A DNA stretch of 15,562 nt from an uncultured cyanobacterium (GTDB taxonomy: Bacteria; Cyanobacteriota; Cyanobacteriia; Cyanobacteriales; Chroococcidiopsidaceae), in the NCBI GenBank assembly GCA_946221495.1, contig CAMIFA010000125.1, forward strand, positions 1-15,562, in the 5' to 3' direction. A program made the translations under genes and the position numbers. Under the pieces are notes generated by a model. That model did no database searches. It was not told the origin of the DNA and saw only the letters and a program-made list of their open reading frames with translations. Below, in pieces: positions 1-6,717 of the stretch; positions within the stretch are counted from its first letter, which is position 1; every line of letters begins with the position of its first letter.

Positions 1-9
1 TGTCCTCCT
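1..9 (-). promoter_or_regulatory. Probable ribosome binding site of a gene beyond the left edge
   Basis: The minus strand reads AGGAGACAGGAGGACA up to the window edge, so a strong AGGAGGA (positions 9-3) lies only two bases from the end. It sits 16 bases past the stop codon of the neighbouring minus-strand gene. This is what the start of a closely spaced downstream gene would look like, but its start codon lies outside the window. Inference only. Confidence 0.3.
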
Positions 10-24
10 GTCTCCTGTGACTAT

Positions 25-501
25 TTATTCAGATGATTTTAAAGCGCGATCAAGTACAGCACGAGCTTGTTCTGCTTTCGAGCGAGCATCCTGGTAACGC
101 AGATTAGCTTGAGCAAAAGTTTTGAGAACTTTAAAACCTTCCTTAAGCTGGGCGATTTCGTCCTCGCTGACTGATTTATCGGTAAACAAAATGTCAACAG
201 CCTCACGCACAGCCAGCGCCTCCGCGCGTGAATCTTGCACCTTAAGCTTGAGTGTGGCAAGGTTACTCAGAATTTGGACAGCCTGAGTAATAGCGTCTTC
301 ATCGCTGGCAGTATCAGTTAGCGGTTCTTTGACTTCAATAAATTGTTCCGGGCTAAAGCCTTCTTCAAGATCGGTGGGTAGCTTACCAGCCTCCATTAGT
401 TCCATCAGCTGATCCATCGCTTGCTCACGCGCTTTCGGTGAATCTTTGCCTTTAACATTCAGGATGACTTCGGGACTCTGAGCGAGAGTATATTGAACCA
501 T
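25..501 (-). CDS. Conserved-looking hypothetical protein, soluble, acidic
   Basis: I do not recognise a named family. From the ATG at 501 the protein has 158 residues and no signal peptide or membrane segment. It begins MVQYTLAQSPEVILNVKGKD, followed by a charged helical segment and an Asp/Glu-rich middle (about 55-75). The second half is a long predicted helix rich in Ala, Glu, Lys and Arg, which could form a coiled coil. The frame stays open upstream to a TTG at 564, which would add 21 residues. Neither start has a well-placed Shine-Dalgarno; I prefer the ATG because the sequence from there reads like the start of a compact domain. It lies downstream of the small secreted-protein gene on the same strand with a 245-base gap containing a hairpin, so co-transcription is doubtful. 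The reading frame is very likely real; the function is unknown. Confidence 0.75.
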   Translation of the reverse strand: MVQYTLAQSPEVILNVKGKDSPKAREQAMDQLMELMEAGKLPTDLEEGFSPEQFIEVKEPLTDTASDEDAITQAVQILSNLATLKLKVQDSRAEALAVREAVDILFTDKSVSEDEIAQLKEGFKVLKTFAQANLRYQDARSKAEQARAVLDRALKSSE

Positions 502-694
502 TTTTAATATAAGAGAACTTACCTTACCTCTAAGAGTTTGGTTGTGTAAAAATTGCTCAACCAAATACAGAGGCTTATTCTAAGGTAAACGATTGCTGTT
601 GCTGTGCGATCGCCTCTCAATTACCGCTTAATATATTTTGTTTTAACTGCACCTTGTAGGGTGGCGCTCACTTATTGATAACAAATAAGAATTC

Positions 695-725
695 CGCGCC
701 GTTCTTCAAAACTAGTAACGGCGCG
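695..725 (-). terminator. Perfect 9-bp inverted repeat, possible terminator
   Basis: CGCGCCGTT (695-703) and AACGGCGCG (717-725) are exact reverse complements around a 13-base loop, giving a very GC-rich hairpin. It begins 20 bases past the stop codon of the minus-strand secreted-protein gene, where a terminator would be expected. On the minus strand it is followed by GAATTCTTATTTG, a poor U tract, so intrinsic termination is plausible but not textbook. Confidence 0.45.
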
Positions 726-745
726 ATGAATATCCAGTATTGCCT

Positions 746-1084
746 CTAATCGTTGCCAGTCACCTTATCAACTAATTTTTCTGCTCCTTGTACTGTTTTC
801 TCTACTATCCCCTCACCTGGATTTGCTTTTCTTTCTTCTTTAAGGTTTTCTTCATAGACCTTATCAGGGTCTTTAGCAGCCTCTATTTGTTCTTCGTAAG
901 CTTGTTCGCGTTCAGCAGCTTGACTTTCCATTTCCATCTGTTCTTGTTGCATCAGCTTTTGATTTGGGATTGCTGCGTAGCTTGGCTGAGATATCAATAG
1001 ACTCGACATCAGCAAACCAACCAAACCTAGAACCAAAACACTCTTACGAAATGCTTGCTTAATAATTGCTACCATCTTTTGCAT
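746..1084 (-). CDS. Small secreted protein, charged and helical, function unknown
   Basis: This is a 112-residue protein with a clear Sec signal peptide: positive start (MQKMVAIIKQAFRKS), hydrophobic core LVLGLVGLLMSSLLI, and a likely cleavage after SYA (residue 37). The mature part, about 75 residues, is almost entirely charged or polar (Gln, Glu, Lys, Asp), probably one long helix, and ends in GAEKLVDKVTGND. It has no cysteine, so it is not a lipoprotein. The start is well supported: AGGAGG lies 8 bases upstream of the ATG. It is expected in the periplasm or thylakoid lumen. Long AT-rich DNA upstream separates it from pgk, so it probably has its own promoter. I do not recognise the family; small lumenal or stress-induced secreted proteins of this build are common in cyanobacteria. 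Confidence 0.8.
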   Translation of the reverse strand: MQKMVAIIKQAFRKSVLVLGLVGLLMSSLLISQPSYAAIPNQKLMQQEQMEMESQAAEREQAYEEQIEAAKDPDKVYEENLKEERKANPGEGIVEKTVQGAEKLVDKVTGND

Positions 1085-1546
1085 CCGATATTCCTCCTGA
1101 TTGTTTTTTATTCTGTGACGCGCTAGTTTATGTAACCACTAACGCTCATTACTAAATTCAAAGCTGAAAGGCATCCTACGTTGCTACCTAAAGCAGTGGC
1201 TTCTACCTCAAGGTACATTACAAATGTAGGCAGAATTGCATTTCCGTGATTGCAGTTTCAATAATTAGCTACAGGTGCATTGAAGGGTAATAAAAAGATT
1301 TTATGTAAATTATTTTTAAGCCAAAATTTATTGAGAATAATTTTGATTAATTTAACGAATAAGTGCCTTTTGGGGAGTTGACAAATTGCAAGTATTTTAA
1401 TAATTTGAATTTTATTAGTTATGATTTGCCCTAGCTATAACTTATTTTTCCTACAGTTAATATTTGCAATTAGGCTAGGCAGTAAAAACAAGTAGGGGCG
1501 AACAAGTGTCCACCCCGTAAAGTAATTACAGCATTACTGCTATCCC
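1085..1546. other. AT-rich intergenic region between pgk and the secreted-protein gene
   Basis: About 460 bases without a supportable gene on either strand. It holds the strong ribosome binding site of the secreted-protein gene at the left end, a palindrome TACATT-ACA-AATGTA (1214-1228), a plus-strand promoter-like pair TTGACA (1378-1383) and TAATTT (1401-1406), and the pgk terminator hairpin (1495-1516). The promoter of the secreted-protein gene must lie here on the minus strand, but I could not fix it. Confidence 0.6.
1484..1516 (-). terminator. pgk terminator formed by a palindromic repeat
   Basis: Downstream of the pgk stop codon the minus strand reads GGGGTGGAC-ACTT-GTTCGCCCC. This is a 9-bp stem (two G-U pairs) with a four-base loop, followed by TACTTGTTTTTA. 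Stem, tight loop and T run are what an intrinsic terminator needs, at the expected distance (about 30 bases past the stop). On the plus strand the element starts GTAGGGGCGAACA, which resembles one half of the dispersed GTAGGGGCGAAC palindromes I recall from cyanobacterial genomes. Confidence 0.6.
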
Positions 1547-2749
1547 CTATGCATCATTAAGGGCGGCAACTCCAGGGAGTTCCTTACCTTCAAGTAACTC
1601 CAAGCTAGCACCGCCGCCAGTGGAGATGTGGCTCATTTGTTCAGCTACACCAACCTTTTCGACAGCTGCTACTGAGTCGCCGCCGCCGATAATTGTTGTC
1701 GTGCCTTGTTTAGTCAAGTCAGCAAGAGAACGCGCGATCGCTTCTGTGCCAACGGCAAACTTATCGAACTCAAACACACCCATTGGTCCATTCCAGATTA
1801 CTGTCTTGCAATCTGCAAGCGCATCTTGAAACATTTTTACCGAGTCAGGACCAATATCCAAACCCATGCCATCACTAGGGATATTGTCAACGCTTACAGT
1901 TTGAGCATTAGCATCCGCCGCAAACTTATCAGCAACTACAACATCACTTGGCAACAGCAAATCAACGCCGCGCTCTTTTGCCTTAGCTTCTAAAGACTTT
2001 GCTAATTCCAGCTTGTCTTCTTCCACCAAAGACTTGCCGACATTTAACCCACGAGCTTTATAGAACGTGAAAATCATACCGCCACCCAGCAGTAGCTTAT
2101 CGCACTTATCTAACAACGTTTCAATTACGCCAATTTTACTGGAAACCTTAGAGCCACCAATAATTGCCGCTAGGGGACGTTGAGGATTTTCAATTGCGCC
2201 TTGAAGGTACTTTAATTCTTTCTCCATTAAGTACCCAGCAACAGTTGGACTCAGGTAGTGAGTCACACCCTCAGTAGAAGCATGAGCGCGGTGTGCCGTG
2301 CCAAAAGCATCATTCACATACACATCCGCATTTGCTGCTAACTGCTGGGCAAATTGGGGATTATTTTTCTCTTCTTCTGGGTGGAAACGCACATTTTCCA
2401 GTAACAGTACGCCGCCATTTTGCATTCCTGCTACCTTACTTGCAACATCCTCACCAATGCAGTCATCGCACTTAATCACCTCTTGACTTAGTAATTCCGA
2501 AAGACGTTTAGCAACCGGAGTCAGGCGCAACTTATCATCTACACCCTTGGGTCGTCCGAAGTGACTTACCAAAATAACTTTGGCTCCCTTCTGCATTAAA
2601 TCTTGGATTGTAGGCAAAGCGGCACGGATACGAGTATCATCTGTGATGTTGCCTGCTTCATCCAAAGGCACATTAAAGTCTACTCGCACTAGAGCGCGTT
2701 TTCCAGATAAATCGGACGATGATAAATTTGCTAAAGTTTTCTTGGACAC
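1547..2749 (-). CDS. pgk: Phosphoglycerate kinase
   Basis: Pgk interconverts 3-phosphoglycerate plus ATP and 1,3-bisphosphoglycerate plus ADP in the cytosol, serving glycolysis and the Calvin cycle. The protein is full length (400 residues) with the family signatures in order: VRVDFNVPL near residue 22 (substrate-binding signature), SHFGRPKG at about 62, ENVRFHPEEEKNN at about 118, AFGTAHRAHAS at about 148, WNGPMGVFE at about 319 and the nucleotide loop GGGDSVAAVEK near 352. The C-terminal HISTGGGASLELLEGKELPG is complete. The start is GTG, chosen because AGGAGGT lies 7 bases upstream; the nearby ATG (2755-2753) is out of frame. It is divergent from the universal stress protein gene across about 125 bases. 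A terminator-like hairpin follows. No unusual features and no missing key residues. Confidence 0.98.
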   Translation of the reverse strand: MSKKTLANLSSSDLSGKRALVRVDFNVPLDEAGNITDDTRIRAALPTIQDLMQKGAKVILVSHFGRPKGVDDKLRLTPVAKRLSELLSQEVIKCDDCIGEDVASKVAGMQNGGVLLLENVRFHPEEEKNNPQFAQQLAANADVYVNDAFGTAHRAHASTEGVTHYLSPTVAGYLMEKELKYLQGAIENPQRPLAAIIGGSKVSSKIGVIETLLDKCDKLLLGGGMIFTFYKARGLNVGKSLVEEDKLELAKSLEAKAKERGVDLLLPSDVVVADKFAADANAQTVSVDNIPSDGMGLDIGPDSVKMFQDALADCKTVIWNGPMGVFEFDKFAVGTEAIARSLADLTKQGTTTIIGGGDSVAAVEKVGVAEQMSHISTGGGASLELLEGKELPGVAALNDA

Positions 2750-2773
2750 AGCATCAACCTCCTGATTGCGTTT

Positions 2774-2801
2774 TTGAGCGAGTTTACGGTGTAGCTATGC
2801 T
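2774..2801 (+). promoter_or_regulatory. Candidate promoter of the stress protein cluster
   Basis: TTGAGC (2774-2779) and TATGCT (2796-2801) are 16 bases apart, each matching four of six bases of the sigma-70 consensus. They lie about 70 bases before the universal stress protein start, in the divergent pgk spacer. The match is modest and untested. Confidence 0.3.
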
Positions 2802-2873
2802 TCCCAGCACTACTCGCGTGTTTAAGTCAATTGTTAGCGCCGTCCACATTTTACCGGAGTGAGGGTATCCCAG

Positions 2874-3290
2874 ATGCCTGCAATGTTTAAGACTGTCTTG
2901 TTTCCGATTGATCAAAGCCGGGATGCACGAGAAGCAGCTGAAGTAGTTGTCGATGTTGTGCAGAAGTACGGCAGTCGCTTAGTGTTGTTGTCGGTAGTAG
3001 AAACTGCGGACTCAGATGAATCGCCTACAGACGTAATGGCATCACCCGATGCAGTTGCCCAACTGCTGCAAAATGCCCAGTCTCTATTCAATCAGCAAGG
3101 AATTGAGACTGAAACTATTGAACGCGAAGGCAAACCTGCTTTTGTAATTTGTGATGTTGCTGATGAAATTGGGGCAAATTTAATTATTATGGGCTGCCGA
3201 GGCATCGGTTTGACTGAGGAGGGGCTAACTGATAGTGTTACCAACCGTGTAATTAATCTTTCTCCCTGCCCAGTTATGATTGTTCCTTAG
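2874..3290 (+). CDS. Universal stress protein (UspA family)
   Basis: A single-domain UspA-fold protein of 138 residues, usual for the family. It shows the N-terminal beta strand MFKTVLFPIDQS with the conserved Asp, and the C-terminal nucleotide-loop region MGCRGIGLTEEGLTDSVTNRVI ending in PCPVMIVP. The canonical loop is G-2X-G-9X-G-S/T. Here the last Gly is Asp (G-CR-G-nine residues-DS), so ATP binding may be altered. Three in-frame starts exist (GTG 2859, ATG 2874, ATG 2883). I chose ATG 2874 because GAGGG lies about 8 bases upstream; ATG 2883 would give the very typical beginning MFKTVLFP. It is cytosolic with a general stress-related role and unknown partner. It is the first gene of a tight plus-strand cluster with the membrane protein and rbgA. 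Confidence 0.93.
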   Translation: MPAMFKTVLFPIDQSRDAREAAEVVVDVVQKYGSRLVLLSVVETADSDESPTDVMASPDAVAQLLQNAQSLFNQQGIETETIEREGKPAFVICDVADEIGANLIIMGCRGIGLTEEGLTDSVTNRVINLSPCPVMIVP

Positions 3291-3309
3291 ATCAAGTGGC
3301 AGGAATCAA

Positions 3310-3744
3310 ATGCCTCGTGCTGGACAAAATATTCGGGTTATGGCATTGCAGCGCCGTAGCAAAGCTTTGTCATTATTCGGTATGGCAGCGCTGCTGGTAG
3401 TGTTTCCCTTTTTATTGCCTGTTTTCTGGCGGCGAATATTACTAACTCCGGTTAATCTACCAAATTGGGCTTATTTAGCTTGCTTTGTATTGGCAGGTTT
3501 GGGTGTAATACAAGGATTGGATTTTTGGCGAAGAGCCAATCACCCTGATCAAGGAGCAGCAGGAGAAGAATATATTGCTGAAGCAAAACGGCAGGCTGTA
3601 TCTATGAAAGAGCTGAAAAAACTTAAATTTGTAACTCCGATAGTAGCTTTCTCCAAGGCTAATGTTTTAGTTGGGCGTGAGCCAGTAGCGGGAGTTTATG
3701 TGTTAGGAGTAGCAGAGTTACTGCCTTGTTTGCGATCGCACTAA
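3310..3744 (+). CDS. Small integral membrane protein with two helices
   Basis: 144 residues from the ATG at 3310, chosen over an upstream ATG (3280, overlapping the preceding gene) because AGGA sits 5 bases before it. A basic N-terminus (RVMALQRRSK) precedes two hydrophobic segments, ALSLFGMAALLVVFPFLLPVF (about 20-40) and NWAYLACFVLAGLGVIQGL (about 51-69). The tail is soluble and contains a charged helix (AGEEYIAEAKRQAVSMKELKKLK) and then a hydrophobic stretch FVTPIVAFSKANVLVGREPVAG. By the positive-inside rule both ends are probably cytosolic. I do not recognise the family. It starts 19 bases after the stress protein gene and ends 8 bases before rbgA, so the three are probably co-transcribed. 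Its last codons carry a HIP1 octamer. Confidence 0.8.
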   Translation: MPRAGQNIRVMALQRRSKALSLFGMAALLVVFPFLLPVFWRRILLTPVNLPNWAYLACFVLAGLGVIQGLDFWRRANHPDQGAAGEEYIAEAKRQAVSMKELKKLKFVTPIVAFSKANVLVGREPVAGVYVLGVAELLPCLRSH

Positions 3745-3752
3745 ATAAATTT

Positions 3753-4628
3753 ATGTCTACTCCTGCTATTCAATGGTATCCCGGTCACATTGCCAAAGCT
3801 GAAAAGTCGCTCTTAGAACAGCTGAAGCTTGTAGATGTGGTTTTGGAGGTGCGGGATGCCCGAATTCCTTTAGCAACCCATCATCCTCAAGTTCCGCAAT
3901 GGGTAGGTAACAAAGTGCGGGTATTGGTGCTAAACCGAGTAGATATGATTGTGCCACAAGCACAGCAGTTGTGGCTAAAGTGGTTTAAAGCGCAAGGAGA
4001 GGAGCTTTTTTTCACCAATGCCCAAGATGGTAAAGGTGTGACAGCAGTGGCACAAGCGGCGCTAAAAGCCGGAGTAGAAGTTAATCAACGGCGGCAAAGT
4101 CGCGGTATGTTACCCCGTGCAGTTCGTGCTGTAGTCATCGGCTTTCCGAATGTAGGTAAAAGTGCGTTAATTAATCGCCTAGTGAAGCGGCGGGTTGTAG
4201 AAAGTGCAGCACGTCCTGGCGTGACGCGGCAACTACGCTGGGTAAGAATTTCTGAGCAGTTGGAGTTGTTGGACGCTCCTGGGGTAATTCCGGCGAAGTT
4301 GAATAATCAATCAGCTGCCATGAAGTTAGCTATTTGTGACGATATTGGTGATGCCTCCTACGATAACCAACGAGTAGCAGCTACTTTAGTTGATTTACTC
4401 AAACAGCTAGAGACTACAGCACCTAATTTATTACCAAATCCTCTATATTCTCGTTACAAACTTGACTCTACAAGCTTTACCAGCGAAGACTACCTACACG
4501 CTTTGGCTCAACACCGTAACCAAGGAGATGTTGAACGCACAGCACGGCAACTGTTAACTGATTTTCGTAAAGGTTTACTAGGCGCGATCCCTTTGGAATT
4601 ACCCCCATCAAACCTTCTCAAACTGTAA
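3753..4628 (+). CDS. rbgA: Ribosome biogenesis GTPase RbgA/YlqF
   Basis: A circularly permuted GTPase that in Bacillus acts late in 50S subunit assembly. It has 291 residues from ATG 3753, opening with the family signature IQWYPGHIAKA. The GTPase motifs come in permuted order: G4 NRVD (61-64), G5-like TNAQDGKG (88-95), G1 P-loop GFPNVGKS (130-137), G2 PGVT (155-158), G3 DAPG (174-177). The usual G4 is NKxD; here Lys is Arg. The C-terminal third (about 200-291) matches the position of the YlqF RNA-binding domain. An upstream in-frame ATG (3726) overlaps the previous gene and precedes a non-family sequence, so I reject it. The true start lacks an obvious Shine-Dalgarno and lies 8 bases after the preceding stop, consistent with translational coupling. 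Cytosolic. Confidence 0.95.
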   Translation: MSTPAIQWYPGHIAKAEKSLLEQLKLVDVVLEVRDARIPLATHHPQVPQWVGNKVRVLVLNRVDMIVPQAQQLWLKWFKAQGEELFFTNAQDGKGVTAVAQAALKAGVEVNQRRQSRGMLPRAVRAVVIGFPNVGKSALINRLVKRRVVESAARPGVTRQLRWVRISEQLELLDAPGVIPAKLNNQSAAMKLAICDDIGDASYDNQRVAATLVDLLKQLETTAPNLLPNPLYSRYKLDSTSFTSEDYLHALAQHRNQGDVERTARQLLTDFRKGLLGAIPLELPPSNLLKL

Positions 4629-4649
4629 CATTCGACTGTATCCTACTTC

Positions 4650-4658
4650 TGGTATATT
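4650..4658 (+). promoter_or_regulatory. Candidate extended -10 promoter of the carbonic anhydrase gene
   Basis: TGGTATATT contains TGN followed by a five-of-six match to TATAAT, 54 bases before the start codon and 21 bases after the rbgA stop. No good -35 is present, as is allowed for extended -10 promoters. It suggests that the carbonic anhydrase can be transcribed separately from rbgA. Confidence 0.35.
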
Positions 4659-4712
4659 CCACTTTGCAGCCAAGCTGTTGTTAAGTTGGGTTTCATTCAG
4701 TGAGGAATAGTA

Positions 4713-5453
4713 ATGAGTCGGATTAATGGCTTTGTGGGACGGCGCGATCTTTTGAAATGGTTAGGTGTGGGGGGAACTAGTGTAGCTGCTACGGCTGCTG
4801 GGAGTGTACTATTGAGCGCCCAACAAGCTGTTGCTCAAAAACCACCAGCTACTGTTCCGGTAAAAAAACCTCAACCAGTTAGTCCTGATGCAGCTTTGAA
4901 AAGGCTATTGGAGGGCAATAAACGGTTTGTAGAGGGAAAACTTCAAAGCCCCCACCAATCACAGCTACGTTTACAAGAAACTGCCGCAGCTCAGTATCCG
5001 TTTGCGTCAATACTTGGCTGTGCTGATTCTAGAGTACCTGCGGAAATTGTCTTCGATCAAGGGCTGGGAGATTTATTTGTAGTTCGTCTAGCTGGTAATG
5101 TTCTAAGTCCTACGGCTATAGGCAGCCTGGAATTTGCTACAGCAGAGCTAGGCACTCAGCTGATTGTGATCTTGGGGCATGAAAGATGTGGTGCAGTGAC
5201 GGCGGCGGTAAAAGGTGAGCCACTTCCTGGGAGAATTGGCACTTTTGTGGAGGATATCAAACCAGCTGTAGCCAGAGTAAAAAACAAACCGGGCGATGCA
5301 GTTGATAATGTAGTCATAGCTAATGTCCAGTACCAAGTTGAACTGTTGCAAGAAACTTCAGTGATGTTGACTCAATTGATCCAAGAAGGCAAACTGAAAA
5401 TTGTTGGTGGTCGTTATGATCTAGACACTGGGGAAGTCAAGCTCGTTACCTAA
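4713..5453 (+). CDS. Beta-class carbonic anhydrase with Tat signal peptide
   Basis: It interconverts CO2 and bicarbonate using zinc. The beta-class site is complete: CADSR (Cys103, Asp105, Arg107) and GHERCGAV (His156, Cys159), giving the Cys-His-Cys zinc ligands and the Asp-Arg dyad. The 246-residue protein starts with a twin-arginine signal (GRRDLLKW at 9-16, hydrophobic stretch, likely cleavage after AVA at 41), then a Pro-rich spacer (KKPQPVSPD). It is therefore probably folded in the cytosol and exported to the periplasm or lumen, unlike carboxysomal CcaA. It may correspond functionally to the EcaB-type external enzymes of cyanobacteria, though I cannot establish orthology. GAGGAA lies a few bases before the ATG. 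It is 84 bases from rbgA with a possible promoter of its own. The likely role is recovering or equilibrating inorganic carbon outside the plasma membrane. Confidence 0.93.
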   Translation: MSRINGFVGRRDLLKWLGVGGTSVAATAAGSVLLSAQQAVAQKPPATVPVKKPQPVSPDAALKRLLEGNKRFVEGKLQSPHQSQLRLQETAAAQYPFASILGCADSRVPAEIVFDQGLGDLFVVRLAGNVLSPTAIGSLEFATAELGTQLIVILGHERCGAVTAAVKGEPLPGRIGTFVEDIKPAVARVKNKPGDAVDNVVIANVQYQVELLQETSVMLTQLIQEGKLKIVGGRYDLDTGEVKLVT

Positions 5454-5526
5454 TCAAGAAATTGAAACAAGAAGTTCCGGTTAACTGCACGACATATTCA
5501 AGGAAGTATGTCACAGGTAGGATAGA

Positions 5527-6717
5527 TTAAACCTGAAAGCCCATTTCCTGTAAACCTTGGCGTAGGCTTTGGGCTGCAATTGGGTTTTGTTGCTCGTGCA
5601 GCGCGATCGCTCTACCAAAGGCAGCTAAACTTTCTGGTAATTTGCCAACTTTTAGCAGCACAACTCCTAAGTTTTGATACGCTTCTGCATAGTTGGGATT
5701 TAAGGCAATTGCTTGTTGATAAGCAGCGATCGCATCCTGGAAATATCCCTGCGCCTTTAATGCCATGCCTAGATTGTAATGACCTGCGGCAAAATTAGGG
5801 TCAATTTGTAATGCCATCTCATAAGCTGTTTTAGCGCCTGTTAAATCTCTAGCTGCCAGCTTTAAGTTACCCAAGTTATTGTATGCTCCGAGTTTCAGCA
5901 TTGGGTAAATACTCAGTTGAATTGCTGAGTGATAGTGAGCGATCGCTTCTTGCGTACGTTCTAGGCGCGTGTAAGCAATTCCTAAATGGTAGTGGAGTTC
6001 GTACAGAATCTGAGCATTTACTCCTTTTGAGGCAATTCCTCGCTCTAATAACTCAATACCCCGTGCATAATTCCCCGTTTGCACGTACAACGCTCCCAAT
6101 TTACTACACACATAAGGATCAGTAGGATGAGCCGCTAGAAATCCCTCCATCGCTGTTTGAGCTTTAGCAAATTTGTCTCCTTGGGCGATCGCCCTCTTTT
6201 GATATCCTGAATGCAAAATTGCTACTTGTGGTAAATAACCAATCTGCCAATTAGTTTCTTTGCTCAAAATTTGGGAAACGCTATCATCCACTAGAGCATG
6301 GTAAGGGCGGGAAAAGCAGATATCCGGGTGATTGCGAAATAAGCGGGAAACCAATGAGTAAGGTGATTGCGCTGCGCCGACTTCTCTTCGTACCAAGTTA
6401 ATTACTAAATAGGAATCGCGTTTAATTGCCTGCTGTAAAATTGGCACAATTTCTGGCGCTAGGACTTCATCAGCATCTAATACCAAAATCCAGTCTGCTT
6501 GGACGTATTTAAGAGCCGCATTTCTAGCTTTGGAGAAGTCATTACACCATACAAAGTCATAAACCCTCGCCCCAAATTCTTTGGCAACTTCACAAGTGCG
6601 ATCGCTAGAACCTGTATCTAGTACCACTATTTCATCTACCACGCCCTTCACACTACCCAGACAGCTAGGCAATGTTAGTTCCTCATTCTTCACAATCATG
6701 CAGAGGCTGAGTTCCAT
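5527..6717 (-). CDS. Glycosyltransferase family 2 protein fused to TPR repeats
   Basis: 396 residues. Residues 1 to about 190 form a GT2 (GT-A fold) domain: ELSLCMIVKNEE start, VVLDTGSSDRT (about 32-42), then the metal-binding LDADE at 80-84 and a catalytic-region segment RLFRNHP. This is the subgroup that resembles SunS/WaaE-type transferases. Residues about 195-396 are TPR repeats, the best being AGHYNLGMALKAQGYFQDAI and AEAYQNLGVVLLKVGKLPESL. No signal peptide or membrane helix, so it is cytosolic. GT2-TPR fusions are common in cyanobacteria; donor and acceptor are unknown and may be a sugar nucleotide and a polysaccharide or a protein. The start is ATG with a GAGGTG about 13 bases upstream. 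It converges on the carbonic anhydrase gene (73-base gap). Five HIP1 octamers lie within it. The fold assignment is firm; the substrate is not. Confidence 0.92.
   Translation of the reverse strand: MELSLCMIVKNEELTLPSCLGSVKGVVDEIVVLDTGSSDRTCEVAKEFGARVYDFVWCNDFSKARNAALKYVQADWILVLDADEVLAPEIVPILQQAIKRDSYLVINLVRREVGAAQSPYSLVSRLFRNHPDICFSRPYHALVDDSVSQILSKETNWQIGYLPQVAILHSGYQKRAIAQGDKFAKAQTAMEGFLAAHPTDPYVCSKLGALYVQTGNYARGIELLERGIASKGVNAQILYELHYHLGIAYTRLERTQEAIAHYHSAIQLSIYPMLKLGAYNNLGNLKLAARDLTGAKTAYEMALQIDPNFAAGHYNLGMALKAQGYFQDAIAAYQQAIALNPNYAEAYQNLGVVLLKVGKLPESLAAFGRAIALHEQQNPIAAQSLRQGLQEMGFQV

Noticed and set aside
1620..2765. Plus-strand open frames inside pgk
   Set aside because: They are antisense shadows of a clearly coding gene, with no family signature or ribosome binding site.
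5491..5512. GACATA/TATGTC hairpin between the convergent carbonic anhydrase and glycosyltransferase genes
   Set aside because: Only a 6-bp AT-rich stem with a 10-base loop and no T run on either side; too weak to call a terminator.
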